Assembly (NCBI RefSeq): GCF_007362475.1
Contig: NZ_CP041687.1
Coordinates: forward strand, 1,302,001-1,366,000
DNA from: Chryseobacterium sp. SNU WT5
GTDB lineage: Bacteria; Bacteroidota; Bacteroidia; Flavobacteriales; Weeksellaceae
Length of the DNA stretch: 64,000 bases
Direction of reading: 5' to 3'
The notes under the pieces are model-generated. The model saw only the letters and a list, made by a program, of their open reading frames with translations. It was not told the origin of the DNA and made no database searches. The position numbers and the translations under genes were made by a program. Below, piece after piece: positions 15,824-24,874 of the stretch (positions are counted from its first letter, which is position 1; the number at the start of each line of letters is the position of its first letter).

Positions 15824-16317
15824 TTTAATAGTGTTTTAAAATCCGTTTCAAAATTTTCTATTTTCACAATCGAATCCGGTAAAGGAATCCCACTCGGTCC
15901 AACTGGCGTAAAAACTTTTAAGGTTTTTAGCAGATCTACCAATTGTTGAAATAAAGTTTTAATACTCGTTTCATTATTCTGCAATTTTACTTTTCCGGTT
16001 GTGCTGTCGATCTCAACTAAAAGTCCGTTTTCGTTATAAAATATCTTTTCAGCAACATCACATTTTATTACGGTTAGGTTTCCGATGGTTCCATCCGTGC
16101 TCAGCATTAAAACCCTGGTGCCGATTTTTGGAATGATTAGTAAATTATCAGTTCCGTCTGCGGTTGCTTTTAATCTGATATCTGATATCTCAAAATCACC
16201 TAATTTCACAGAACAGGTATCACCACTAATTTTAGTAACAATTCCATCTATTGGTAAGTTGGGATTAGCACCAACCAACAATCGCAGATTCTCTTTTAAT
16301 TTTACTGTTTTATCCAT
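15820..16317 (-). CDS. Baseplate spike protein, gpV/gp45-like
   Basis: 165 residues. The N-terminal OB-like barrel shows as NPNLPIDGIVTKISGDTCSV, then LIIPKIGTRVLMLSTDGTIG. It continues into a beta-region around LLVEIDSTTGKVKLQNNETS and a helical tail with a hydrophobic end. This is the layout of the Mu gp45/P2 gpV puncturing spike. It directly follows the gpD-like hub gene in the operon, with abutting codons. Confidence 0.75.
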   Translation of the reverse strand: MDKTVKLKENLRLLVGANPNLPIDGIVTKISGDTCSVKLGDFEISDIRLKATADGTDNLLIIPKIGTRVLMLSTDGTIGNLTVIKCDVAEKIFYNENGLLVEIDSTTGKVKLQNNETSIKTLFQQLVDLLKTLKVFTPVGPSGIPLPDSIVKIENFETDFKTLLK

Positions 16318-17288
16318 TATTTACTCAACTTTATTCCTGGTGTTATGGTTCGCTTCCCGCCATTTTCGCTAAAGTTAGTCACCACACTTTCCGCGTAATA
16401 TCTTCCATCTTTGTAAGGATAATCCTTATCATAAATTCCAACTGTGAAATTCGGTTCTACATATGGTAATAACCATGCATCAAAACTCCCTTCATAACCT
16501 GGCGCCATTTTATTACTGTATTCTGTATCTGCAATTATTTTGATTGCATTGGCTGACATTCTACCTACTTTTTTAGTAATCTTGTCACCGCCTGTCTGGC
16601 CAACTGTTTTACTGATGGTTTTCCCATCAAGGCCAACACTTTCCACGGTAACTTCTACTTTTCTATCATCTGCCGATTTATATTCTAAAGAACTTGTTTC
16701 AATATTGTGTTGCATACTGTAATCGACTTCACCTGCTTTTCTTGTGTATGCTGGATGAATGTGTAATTCTTTGTTTTGCATATCGAAATAAATATCGGCG
16801 CCCGTTTCTTCCTGCAGTTTAGCCAAAACATCAAACCCTGTCGCTTGATAGATGGTGAATTTATCATAAGGTAAATCGTAAGTGCAAACCACTTTGTACG
16901 ACTGATCTATTTGCCCGACTACATATTGTGCAATCTGCTTCACCGATGCAGGTTTAAATTCTTTGTTCTTGATTCCTTTTCTGAAAAGAAACAAACCGTC
17001 TTCACACAATATTTTCAATGAACTGTCTTCTGTGATGATCTCTTTTACATATCCTTGAAACTCGGTTTCTAATTTCCCATCATAACCTAACTTTATTCTA
17101 ACTTCATCAGATCTCTTAATAAAGTCCTGAATTTTCAAAACGATATTCATGTCAGCTTCTGGTAGAATAATCGTGGCAAAATCAGCGAGGTTCTTCACCG
17201 ATTTTTCGATTTCACACTCGGCCAAGATTCCTAACCGCCAATCACCATCCTTGTTTTTAAAATTGATATTCCAATCTAATTGATACAT
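16317..17288 (-). CDS. Tail hub protein, late control gpD-like (Mu gp44)
   Basis: 323 residues. It starts with a strand-rich domain (MYQLDWNINFKNKDGDWRLG, then FATIILPEADMNIVLK). The central part has VGQIDQSYKVVCTYDLPYDK and GFDVLAKLQEETGADIYFDM. The C-terminus is YYAESVVTNFSENGGKRTIT, then PGIKLSK, the usual gpD ending. It forms the central hub on which the spike sits. Confidence 0.82.
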   Translation of the reverse strand: MYQLDWNINFKNKDGDWRLGILAECEIEKSVKNLADFATIILPEADMNIVLKIQDFIKRSDEVRIKLGYDGKLETEFQGYVKEIITEDSSLKILCEDGLFLFRKGIKNKEFKPASVKQIAQYVVGQIDQSYKVVCTYDLPYDKFTIYQATGFDVLAKLQEETGADIYFDMQNKELHIHPAYTRKAGEVDYSMQHNIETSSLEYKSADDRKVEVTVESVGLDGKTISKTVGQTGGDKITKKVGRMSANAIKIIADTEYSNKMAPGYEGSFDAWLLPYVEPNFTVGIYDKDYPYKDGRYYAESVVTNFSENGGKRTITPGIKLSK

Positions 17289-18004
17289 TATCTCTCAAAA
17301 TTTCCGTCAGCATCACCAACTGTTAAAGTTCCTCGTTTGCGTTTATAGATCAAATTATACGGAAAGTCCGAAAGTGCTTTAATCTCAAAAGCTTGTACAT
17401 TTTCGCCTTTTGTGAAAGGAAATGAAACCGACTCGATCACGATTTTATTAATGTTTAAAATCTGCAAAGGCTCACACAGAACCTCAATCGCTTCCGCAGT
17501 CAGAAGATAATCCCTCAGTTTTTCCATTTCGTATCGGGGATAAGTCTGTGATGATTTTCCTAACATTTTATCGCCATAAAAAGCGCCTGTAATCGTAATT
17601 TCGTAATCATTAGTGGACCATCTTTCTTTTATCGATCCAATCAAATTTTTTCCCGCTTTCGCAATGTTTCTTTTCACGATGGTATTTCCACCAGATATAT
17701 TTATCATCGGTTCCCAAGGTAACAACCACCAGTTTTCATCTTTCGAGCTTCTGAATGAAAATGGAAAAAACTGATTGCCTTCAGAAATTGAATCATCATT
17801 TCGCCACAATTCATCTCCATTATTCTCAACCCGATAATTAGGATAGCCAACTTTTACGGGCTGATTGAGAATGGGTAAAAATCTTAACGGTGGTAAAACA
17901 TGTTTAGAGATTTCATTCTGCACCGCTTCAAATCGTGGGATCTGTTCCACAACTTTACTTCCCATTAGTGAAGCCAACAATATATTTTCGTTTGTAAATT
18001 TCAT
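17288..18004 (-). CDS. Tail protein between tape measure and hub (DUF6046-like)
   Basis: 238 residues. Recognisable segments are HVLPPLRFLPILNQPVKVGY, WLLPWEPMINISGGNTIVKR, ITITGAFYGDKMLGKSSQTY and PYNLIYKRKRGTLTVGDADG. This looks like the DUF6046 phage proteins of Bacteroidota Mu-like phages. Position suggests a role like Mu gp43 in tail-to-baseplate assembly. Adjacent genes share stop/start bases. Confidence 0.65.
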   Translation of the reverse strand: MKFTNENILLASLMGSKVVEQIPRFEAVQNEISKHVLPPLRFLPILNQPVKVGYPNYRVENNGDELWRNDDSISEGNQFFPFSFRSSKDENWWLLPWEPMINISGGNTIVKRNIAKAGKNLIGSIKERWSTNDYEITITGAFYGDKMLGKSSQTYPRYEMEKLRDYLLTAEAIEVLCEPLQILNINKIVIESVSFPFTKGENVQAFEIKALSDFPYNLIYKRKRGTLTVGDADGNFER

Positions 18005-19956
18005 TATCCTGCTGCTGTTGTGGCTGATGCCGTTATTCTTAATAATTCATCTAAAACCTCTTCACCTGCTTTTCTAACTGCAGAACCTGTAGAGCCTGCG
18101 TAGTTCTGAATTCCAATAAGTTCTTTTATATGTAAGGTCACATAATTGTGTTTGGTGCCACCAGTGGCAATACTTTCGGTATTATTCTTTCCTTTTTCTT
18201 TAGTCTCTTTATCTTTAGCACTGCCTCCTGCACCGCCTGAAAGTTCTGAACCTGGAATACCTGCTGGTTTTGCAATTCCATTATTTACAGAAGCGGCGTT
18301 ATTCGCTTTTCCTAATTTTTTGGTGTAAGCATCAGAAGTTGCCTGTCCTGCTGTCATTGCAGCACCCCAACCACTTTGTACCTGACCAATTGCAGTTCCT
18401 GCGGAACCTGCACCGCTCAAATCAAACATTGCCTTTTTCCCGGTGTCCCATGCTTTTTGCCAATCTCCATTAAAGAAGTCTAGTAAGGCATCACCAATCC
18501 CGCTAATTCCCGAAAGAAGTTCTTTGAATCGATTAATCACATAATCTTTGATTACGTTACCAAACATTTTCATAGCCTCCCAACCTTTGAAAATTACTTT
18601 TCGGAAACCTTCAAACTTATTCCAACAAGCAACGATTACTGCAATTAAAGCAACGATACCCGCAACAATCCACAATACAGGAAATGCCATAATAGAAGCA
18701 TTCCACAACCATTGCGCACCTGTTACAACAGACGTCCAGGCTGCTGCCATTTTTTGAGTGTTGGTAAGAAAGGATAATGCAGAACCTGCCAACCCAAAAA
18801 CAGGTGCAAGGTTCGCAACATCACGTGCAGTATCACCAATAACGGACGCGTAGGCCATCCAACCATTGGTTGCATTAAACAACGTTATTTTGAAATCATC
18901 TAACTGAGATTTTAGCCTGGCGTTTTTTTCTGCAGGACTTTCCATGATAATCGCGGATTGGTCATAAGCTTCAGTAGTGCCTTTTACAGCAGTTGTTAAA
19001 CGGTCCATTTCGGTGGTCTGACCAATCAATGCCATTGCAGCATTGCTGTTTTCCTTTCCAAATAATGCTGACATCAGAGCCGAATCTTTTAATAATGGTT
19101 TCAAATGATTCAATCTCTGAGATAGAGATAAAGAAGGATCGTTTAAACTGTTGATGTTGATACCGAGTTTTTGAAATTCCTCCTGAACTCTTTTCGGTAA
19201 AAAACGACCTTGACCAAGACTTGATAAAACATTTCGGTAAGCCACACCGCCCTCGCTTCCTTTTTTACCAGCTTTGTCTAAAATCTGAATCGCAGCGTTG
19301 GTTTCTTCAAAGGCAACATTAGCCGATTTAGCCGCCATACCTGACTGCTCCAAGGCTTGTTTAATTTGAGGTAATTCAGCCGCACCTTCACCTGCTGCGG
19401 CCGCCATAACGTTCATCATGGATGCCATTACTTTGGAAGCCTGTGTAGGGTCATCGAGCGAAATTCCATATTGGTTCATCGCCGTGGTCAAAACTTCAGC
19501 AGCTGCAGTGGAATCACCACCCATTAATTTAGAAGTATACTGTATGGTTTCACCCATGCTTTTCAGCGCGGTCGGAACCTTTGCAATTTCGGGGGATAAC
19601 TGACCGAGCACTAATTTGTAAGATTCTGCACCCTCAGCAGCAGAACCGCCAAAGGTTTTGGCAGCGTTCCTGGCGTAACCTTCAATTTCTTTCAACTTAT
19701 CACCTGCAACACCTGTCATTGCAGATAAATCATGCATTGATGTTGAAAGAGCCATTCCGGGACCATTCAAACTATTAATTCCATCAGCAACCCGATTAAC
19801 TTGGTCGATGATGGAAGATAACTTAATAGATGATAATTGTCTGTTGATATTGGTAACCATCGACGTGGTTTGCCTCTGAACATTATTTACCGAAGCGAGA
19901 ACAGCATTCTGTCCTTGCATTTGTACAATAATATTATAGAGCAAATCATTATTCAT
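18004..19956 (-). CDS. Tape measure protein (TP901-type)
   Basis: 650 residues. The N-terminal half carries the TP901 tape measure core (MATSLHDLSAMTG-like, read here as STSMHDLSAMTGVAGDKLKE; then AAKTFGGSAAEGAESYKLVL and YRNVLSSLGQGRFLPKRVQE). A hydrophobic membrane-insertion stretch is seen at about residues 420-450 (FPVLWIVAGIVALIAVIVAC). Length sets a rather short tail. Its ATG (19954-19956) lies 3 bp from the stop of the frameshifted chaperone, the standard order. Confidence 0.9.
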   Translation of the reverse strand: MNNDLLYNIIVQMQGQNAVLASVNNVQRQTTSMVTNINRQLSSIKLSSIIDQVNRVADGINSLNGPGMALSTSMHDLSAMTGVAGDKLKEIEGYARNAAKTFGGSAAEGAESYKLVLGQLSPEIAKVPTALKSMGETIQYTSKLMGGDSTAAAEVLTTAMNQYGISLDDPTQASKVMASMMNVMAAAAGEGAAELPQIKQALEQSGMAAKSANVAFEETNAAIQILDKAGKKGSEGGVAYRNVLSSLGQGRFLPKRVQEEFQKLGININSLNDPSLSLSQRLNHLKPLLKDSALMSALFGKENSNAAMALIGQTTEMDRLTTAVKGTTEAYDQSAIIMESPAEKNARLKSQLDDFKITLFNATNGWMAYASVIGDTARDVANLAPVFGLAGSALSFLTNTQKMAAAWTSVVTGAQWLWNASIMAFPVLWIVAGIVALIAVIVACWNKFEGFRKVIFKGWEAMKMFGNVIKDYVINRFKELLSGISGIGDALLDFFNGDWQKAWDTGKKAMFDLSGAGSAGTAIGQVQSGWGAAMTAGQATSDAYTKKLGKANNAASVNNGIAKPAGIPGSELSGGAGGSAKDKETKEKGKNNTESIATGGTKHNYVTLHIKELIGIQNYAGSTGSAVRKAGEEVLDELLRITASATTAAG

Positions 19957-19958
19957 GG

Positions 19959-20416
19959 TTATAATCCGGTTTCAAGTTTTCTGATGTGTTTTAAATCTGC
20001 AACGCGTACAGCCCATTCTCGGTCGCTTAATAGGCTTGGGTCTGCTATATGGAAGTAATAAGTGAGTTGGGCGTTTTGAACTCTTAACCAATCTTTGTTT
20101 GGATCTACTTCCGCCTGAGCTATAGCTTTACCAGTTCCGCCTCTTTAATTTGAATGAGTTCGGGTAATTTGGATGAAGCCGATAGAAATAAACCGTCATT
20201 GGTTTGTATTTCTTCGTCACCGCCTAACCAACATTGTTTCAGAATGATTTCGTTAAATGCCATGTTGTCTTTTTGACCAGCCATTGCAGCATAACTCAAT
20301 GTTTTTCTGTTAGGAGTTTTTAAGTAGCAAATTTTATCACCGATCTTCAGTGCGAAGATTTCGCCATGTTCTACTTTCCAGGCGTCGATTTGTTTTTGAG
20401 TAATTTCTTTTGACAT
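19959..20416 (-). CDS. Tail assembly chaperone GT-type product via -1 frameshift
   Basis: The short form (20120-20416, 98 residues) starts MSKEITQKQIDAWKVEHGEI and stops at TAG 20120. In the -1 frame the reading continues without a stop (AIAQAEVDPNKDWLRVQNAQ, then LSDREWAVRVADLKHIRKLE) to TAA at 19959-19961, just before the tape measure start. The overlap holds the heptamer GGTAAAG (20126-20132 on the minus strand, codons GTA AAG), one base from the lambda slippery site GGGAAAG. Without the frameshift about 160 bp before the tape measure would be unexplained. The shift site is inferred. Confidence 0.75.
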
Positions 20417-20430
20417 GTTGTGAATGAATT

Positions 20431-20456
20431 AAAAAGGCGACCGTAATCGCCTTTGA
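20431..20456 (-). terminator. Terminator/attenuator after the tail tube gene
   Basis: Read on the minus strand: AAAGGCGA, loop TTACGG, TCGCCTTT, then TTAATT. It stands between the tail tube and chaperone genes. Partial termination here would make sheath and tube more abundant than the downstream tail proteins. Confidence 0.7.
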
Positions 20457-20459
20457 TTT

Positions 20460-20876
20460 TTATATTTGATTTTTGATGCGCAATGCGATAAATGGCAAAG
20501 TGATTTCCTGAAACTTATCGCCCTGGTTAAATTCTTTTGCCGCTTCCGTAAATCGAAGAGATTCGATTCTATCAGTAATCATAGCATTGCCTGATAATGG
20601 ATCGCCATAACAAGCAAGTGCATCCAATGACAGACTTAGAATTGAACCTTTACCGGCTTTCACCAAAGCTTCATATTCTGACTGCAGCATTTTTACTTCA
20701 CCTTCATAGCCAAGATTCCCAGACTGAATGGAAACAGGGTTTCTGCCTTTCGCATGAATGGCCTCACGTTCGATTTTCTCGGAATATTTCAAACCTCGAA
20801 ATCTGGTTAAATCTCTACCTCCGAGAATTAGGGTGAGATCTGCCCATTCGTATTCTCTGTCGTTAATTAGTGCCAT
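20460..20876 (-). CDS. Tail tube protein
   Basis: 138 residues. It starts MALINDREYEWADLTLILGG and continues LTRFRGLKYSEKIEREAIHA, a beta-rich fold with the pattern of Mu-like tube proteins. It then has IQSGNLGYEGEVKMLQSEYE and ends FQEITLPFIALRIKNQI. It lies between sheath and chaperone, the expected order. It polymerises into the inner tube. Confidence 0.75.
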   Translation of the reverse strand: MALINDREYEWADLTLILGGRDLTRFRGLKYSEKIEREAIHAKGRNPVSIQSGNLGYEGEVKMLQSEYEALVKAGKGSILSLSLDALACYGDPLSGNAMITDRIESLRFTEAAKEFNQGDKFQEITLPFIALRIKNQI

Positions 20877-20885
20877 AGTTTTTTA

Positions 20886-22091
20886 TTAAGAATTAAGTTC
20901 AAAACCGAGTACCACATTAATCCATCGGTTATAGCCGAATGGTCGAATTTTAACCACAACCTCCAATCTGGAACTGGTGACCACATTTTGAGTAGGATCA
21001 ACAAAACATTTCACACCGGAATCATTGATGTCGTTCGTGTCACGGCTTAGATCATCGCCCATACTGTTGGAAATTTTACGCTCAACAGCACTTTCAATCG
21101 TTTTTGCATACGTGGCAATCAGAGTTCCGTCCGAATTGGTTGGCACATCATCCAAAAGAAAATCCAACAATGCATCGTAAGAGAATCTGAAAGCTTCGTT
21201 AATTGTTCTGCGTCTTGACAAATAATGGTAATCATCATCAATAGCACATGCCAAAGGATCATCCATTACGAAATATCCTGCACGGCTTTGATGCGTGGTA
21301 AACGTGATATATCCTTTGTCATACAATGCTTCACAGTCGTAATTTTCGACCGGTAGATCATTGATGAAAAGTTTCGGAGCCTTCAATGCACCGTTGTTCA
21401 CTTTTCCGGCATTTACTTTTGCAGGAAAAGCCGCTAATCTTCCGGCAATAACACCCATTGCACTTCCTTTGCTGGTGGTAACACCTGATAATGTTTCGGT
21501 GTCACCGATCAGGATTCCAACACTATTAAATGCTGATTCTGCTAAATCCGGTAGATCTACCTTATTGCCTGTAAAAGCATAGCCTTCTAATATCGTGAAG
21601 AAAGGCGCGTATTTGCGTCCTATATAATCTTCAAAAAGGGTTTGCGCTTTTGTAGCAGCCAGTAAAACATCGGCATCCATTCCGGCAGTAACTACGGGAA
21701 CAGCGGTCGAATCATTTACGGTAAATAATCCGCGAATTTTGCCATTTGCTGAATTCAAAAGATTTTCAACTGGTGTAATCCCGGCAACTGGTGTAAACCA
21801 TTCTGAAACTTTCGCAGTTTTTGCAATGCCATAGATCCATACTTCAGAACCGCTTCCGGCTTCGTCATAAAATTCAGAAAGCGCTTTGAATAATCGGTGA
21901 TTATCAATACTGTCTGTTAATTTTAAGTTGGCAACATCTTTCATAGATTTTACCTGGTACGCCGTATTGAGTTGAAAACCGCCAACAACCGCAACAGCGG
22001 ATGCAACGATCCCAAAGCAACCGGTATCTAATGGCGTCACCGCTCCGATGACGCCGTTATTAAATGCTATTGAAATTTTTGGTTTCATCAA
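20886..22091 (-). CDS. Contractile tail sheath protein (DUF2586-like)
   Basis: 401 residues. N-terminal SIAFNNGVIGAVTPLDTGCF and GIVASAVAVVGGFQLNTAYQ. The middle has YIGRKYAPFFTILEGYAFTG. The C-terminal part is RIINEAFRF-like (RRTINEAFRFSYDALLDFLL) ending EVVVKIRPFGYNRWINVVLG. These match the DUF2586 sheath proteins of Bacteroidota transposable phages and show the tail is myovirus-like. Confidence 0.8.
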   Translation of the reverse strand: MMKPKISIAFNNGVIGAVTPLDTGCFGIVASAVAVVGGFQLNTAYQVKSMKDVANLKLTDSIDNHRLFKALSEFYDEAGSGSEVWIYGIAKTAKVSEWFTPVAGITPVENLLNSANGKIRGLFTVNDSTAVPVVTAGMDADVLLAATKAQTLFEDYIGRKYAPFFTILEGYAFTGNKVDLPDLAESAFNSVGILIGDTETLSGVTTSKGSAMGVIAGRLAAFPAKVNAGKVNNGALKAPKLFINDLPVENYDCEALYDKGYITFTTHQSRAGYFVMDDPLACAIDDDYHYLSRRRTINEAFRFSYDALLDFLLDDVPTNSDGTLIATYAKTIESAVERKISNSMGDDLSRDTNDINDSGVKCFVDPTQNVVTSSRLEVVVKIRPFGYNRWINVVLGFELNS

Positions 22092-22094
22092 CTA

Positions 22095-22403
22095 TTATTT
22101 TTGAAGTTCTTCAAGATGTGCAGTCAATGCTTCCACAACTGATTTTCTTGGTTTAGCCAAAAGGTTTTCAGCCATTAGAAATTCTGTAGCATCATCAATA
22201 TCCATATCAGGAATTAATTCTAAAATTTCAGCTGCAGGTTTTTTCACCTCTGCCTCTTCGGGTCTCGAAACCGCAGTTACCGCCTTATCTTCCAATGTTC
22301 TGGCGTGATTTTTAGCCAGATCTTCTTTGTAGAATTTTGTACCATCACTGGTTTCGAAATATTCCTGTAAGTCAGGGTGATTTTTGAATGTATCTTTACT
22401 CAT
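22095..22403 (-). CDS. Small head-tail region protein, unknown
   Basis: 102 residues, acidic and helical. Starts MSKDTFKNHPDLQEYFETSD and ends DDATEFLMAENLLAKPRKSV then VEALTAHLEELQK. It overlaps the upstream gene by 8 bp. Position between capsid and sheath suggests a minor structural or assembly protein. Not recognised. Confidence 0.6.
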   Translation of the reverse strand: MSKDTFKNHPDLQEYFETSDGTKFYKEDLAKNHARTLEDKAVTAVSRPEEAEVKKPAAEILELIPDMDIDDATEFLMAENLLAKPRKSVVEALTAHLEELQK

Positions 22404-22737
22404 GGGTAATAATTTTTCCGTTTAATTGTTTGTACTTTTTCAACTCTTCAATAAGAGCTCTGTTCTCATCTGCTAACTGATTAAATCTGATTTCCATCGA
22501 ATTCAAATCCTTTATTGCCTGCCGATACAATGAATTCATTGTATTGGCTTCATCTGTTGCAGCTTTCCATCTGTTCGCGATGTCTTCAAGCTGTTCACGG
22601 TAAAACTTAACGGCTTTTTCAACGTTGTCCAGCTCACCGCTTTGTACGTCTGCGAGGTTTTTCCGTCTGGCCGCAAACCAAGTTCCTAATGATGTGAAGA
22701 CGCCGATTAAAGCCGTAAGTAGTACCTCTATATTCAC
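22396..22737 (-). CDS. Membrane-anchored coiled-coil protein (holin-like size)
   Basis: 113 residues. One N-terminal transmembrane helix (MNIEVLLTALIGVFTSLGTW) is followed by a basic patch RRKNLADVQ. A long coiled coil, VEKAVKFYREQLEDIANRWK, continues to LADENRALIEELKKYKQ. Its place among structural genes is unusual for a membrane protein. It could be a holin or spanin-like partner, or a host-membrane factor. Function unknown. Confidence 0.6.
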   Translation of the reverse strand: MNIEVLLTALIGVFTSLGTWFAARRKNLADVQSGELDNVEKAVKFYREQLEDIANRWKAATDEANTMNSLYRQAIKDLNSMEIRFNQLADENRALIEELKKYKQLNGKIITHE

Positions 22738-22746
22738 AACAATGAA

Positions 22747-23661
22747 TTAGATGATTGCGCCGATCATTTCATTTTTCGCAGGCATTGCGATGAAATAATG
22801 ACGGTAGTTCAATAAGTTTGTTTGCGTTGTTGGTGCATCAGCAGATTTAGAGAAATACTGCTTTGTAAGACCTGTCTTTTTCGCCACGTTTTCTTTATGG
22901 AAAGCTACCGATGCAACCAAATCAGTTGCCGGAACTCCAACTGCTCCGAATGCGTTCTTAGTTCCTGCTACCGCATATTTTGGATTAGCAACATAAGAGA
23001 AGATTTCAAATCCTGCGATTTTTGGTGCAACTTTTCCGCTATTCATATCAGACAATCGATTTCCGAATCTATTTCTATCTAACAACAAAATATTTTCGTG
23101 ATCAGTTGATAAAACCAAACGTCTCCCTTCTACCGGAACTTCTTGTGAATCAAATTTGCCTTTTAACGCAACCATTGCTTCATAAAGGATGTTGGCTTTT
23201 TCTGGACCAGTTTCAGTACCAGCAAAAACCATTTTGATCACAGGTGTTTTGGTGGTGTTCGCTGCAGGTGCTTGTGCGTGGATTGCTTTTTTGTACTTGG
23301 TAGAATTAATTTGAATAACGTGTCCACGTGTGGCAGAATCAATTCTAGCATAAGATGCACCCATAATCTGATCATCAGATAATGATGTTGCTTTCGTTTG
23401 GTATTTATCTAAACTAATGATCACATTAGTGTCGGTAAATTCCTGAACGGCGATTGGGTAAGTGCTGTTATTCAACAACACTTCTGGTTGAAAAGTTTCA
23501 ACTGGTAAATGAATAATATTAGTTTCGCCGGCAGAACCGGAACCTACTTCTATAACTTCTGTATCAAGTTCTGGAATTCCATCCAACCAGGGTGCCACGT
23601 TTTGCGTGGTCAATAGCTGAATTACTCGCGAGCTCCATACTTCTGGAAAATTTGCTGGCAT
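22747..23661 (-). CDS. Major capsid protein
   Basis: 304 residues. Starts MPANFPEVWSSRVIQLLTTQ and has HLPVETFQPEVLLNNSTYPI, VPVEGRRLVLSTDHENILLL and AGFEIFSYVANPKYAVAG. It follows the protease/scaffold gene, as in Mu (gpI/Z then gpT). HK97-like fold expected from context. No internal defects. Confidence 0.8.
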   Translation of the reverse strand: MPANFPEVWSSRVIQLLTTQNVAPWLDGIPELDTEVIEVGSGSAGETNIIHLPVETFQPEVLLNNSTYPIAVQEFTDTNVIISLDKYQTKATSLSDDQIMGASYARIDSATRGHVIQINSTKYKKAIHAQAPAANTTKTPVIKMVFAGTETGPEKANILYEAMVALKGKFDSQEVPVEGRRLVLSTDHENILLLDRNRFGNRLSDMNSGKVAPKIAGFEIFSYVANPKYAVAGTKNAFGAVGVPATDLVASVAFHKENVAKKTGLTKQYFSKSADAPTTQTNLLNYRHYFIAMPAKNEMIGAII

Positions 23662-23698
23662 TATTTTGTAGTTTAAATGGTTATTAGTCTTTTAAAAA

Positions 23699-23726
23699 CC
23701 AACCTCCTTCACAGGAAGAAGGTTGG
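23699..23726 (-). terminator. Hairpin between scaffold and capsid genes
   Basis: CCAACCTCCTTC, loop ACAG, GAAGAAGGTTGG: 11 of 12 pairs. A T-run on the minus strand is present only beyond the stem (GGTTTTTAAAAG). It may be an attenuator or an RNA-stability hairpin that raises capsid mRNA. Confidence 0.5.
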
Positions 23727-23755
23727 GAAAATTTAAAAAAATGAAAGAAATGATG

Positions 23756-24706
23756 TTATTTAAAAAGGGCTTTGTATTGATCGGGATTTCCGTTTTTAAA
23801 TTCCAACTGAGCCGTTAGATCCAATTTTTGGAAGGTTTCTAAATCTTTTACTTCACCAACTGGTACGGTGTTCACCTGTGCTCCTAAGTTGGATTTTGCA
23901 GGGACATCAGTTACGGTGGATTTGTAAATGCTTGGAAATTCTGCGTGAAGTTTGATATAATCAGCTTCCTTGGTCGCATCAATTTTACCAGCGATGATAT
24001 CGGCTTTTACAGTACTTGCTGATAACTGTGCTTTTTTGTCGTTTTCGAGTTCCTGGAAACCTGTAATTTTCAGATTGGCAGCATCAAGTTCTGACTTCAA
24101 ATTGATGATCTTTTCATTTACGATTGATTCATCATGTTCTAGCGAATTACCCGGCAAACCTAATGCGGCAATTGCGGATAAATTAAGGGTGATTTTTTTC
24201 ATGGAATTATTAATATTAAAATTTGAAATGTCGGAGGCCGTCAAGAGAATTTGGGAAATTTCACTTTCCTGCAATTCCTTCATACTGTCTTCTGTTGTTG
24301 CATACAGTTTTATAGCGTTGGCGTTATTCGGTATCGCAACAATCGATGCTTCCAGAACCTCTGATTTTACGAGGTCGTAAACTTCATCGGGTGCAATCTG
24401 AAAATTGTTCATTGAGAAAGGATTGAGGCCTAAACTGCAACCACGTAAAAATCCACGCTCCACCTTTCCGGAAATCATTTTAGCGTTTGGGTCTTCGTCA
24501 TCAAATTCCGCTTCCGCTGTGAGCAGGCTTCCTTCTATTTGAATATTTTCCCATCTGCCAATAACGGCTGCATTTCCTTGTTGGTGATAATCCAGAATTA
24601 CAGGATTCGCACGGAAACGCGCCAGATCAATTCCCAGGTTCAAAACCCGGAATCCGAACTGATTTACTTTTGTTTCATCGTTAAGTATAAATTTATGTTT
24701 TGACAT
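23756..24706 (-). CDS. Prohead protease fused to scaffold (Mu gpI/Z-like)
   Basis: 316 residues. Residues 1-150 form an HK97-type prohead protease: FRANPVILDYHQQGNAAVIG with the catalytic His, then VERGFLRGCSLGLNPFSMNN with the Ser, then VLEASIVAIPNNANAIKLYA. The rest is a helical scaffold with NEKIINLKSELDAANLKITG. An internal start, MKKITLNLSAIAALGLPGNS (about codon 170), would give a free scaffold in the same frame, as gpZ is made within gpI in Mu. First gene of the leftward late operon. Confidence 0.82.
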   Translation of the reverse strand: MSKHKFILNDETKVNQFGFRVLNLGIDLARFRANPVILDYHQQGNAAVIGRWENIQIEGSLLTAEAEFDDEDPNAKMISGKVERGFLRGCSLGLNPFSMNNFQIAPDEVYDLVKSEVLEASIVAIPNNANAIKLYATTEDSMKELQESEISQILLTASDISNFNINNSMKKITLNLSAIAALGLPGNSLEHDESIVNEKIINLKSELDAANLKITGFQELENDKKAQLSASTVKADIIAGKIDATKEADYIKLHAEFPSIYKSTVTDVPAKSNLGAQVNTVPVGEVKDLETFQKLDLTAQLEFKNGNPDQYKALFK

Positions 24707-24874
24707 GCGTTTTGTCGGTTTTAAAGCGCAAACATCAGACGTAAATTTCTCATTAAAAAATAGTTGTACAGAAACTGAGCAACATTGTACAGTACCTGAG
24801 CAACTGTGTTCAGAAGCTGTACAGTTTTTTTTTAACTGGTTTGTATTATGGCAATTTTGCTACAAACTAATAGC
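24707..24874. promoter_or_regulatory. Divergent late control region with 21-bp iterons
   Basis: It lies between the leftward capsid/tail operon and the rightward terminase/head operon. TGTACAG occurs at 24765, again at 24786, and as TGTTCAG at 24807, each exactly 21 bp apart. CTGAGCAAC follows the first two at the same phase (24775, 24796). A further palindrome CTGTACAG is at 24817-24824, followed by an 8-9 T run. Two helical turns per repeat means an activator could line up on one DNA face, as Mor/C do in Mu. Confidence 0.6.

Noticed and set aside
24765-24824. Short CRISPR array
   Set aside because: Repeat period is 21 bp with two to three units, no spacers of normal length and no cas genes in the window. 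It fits an operator array.
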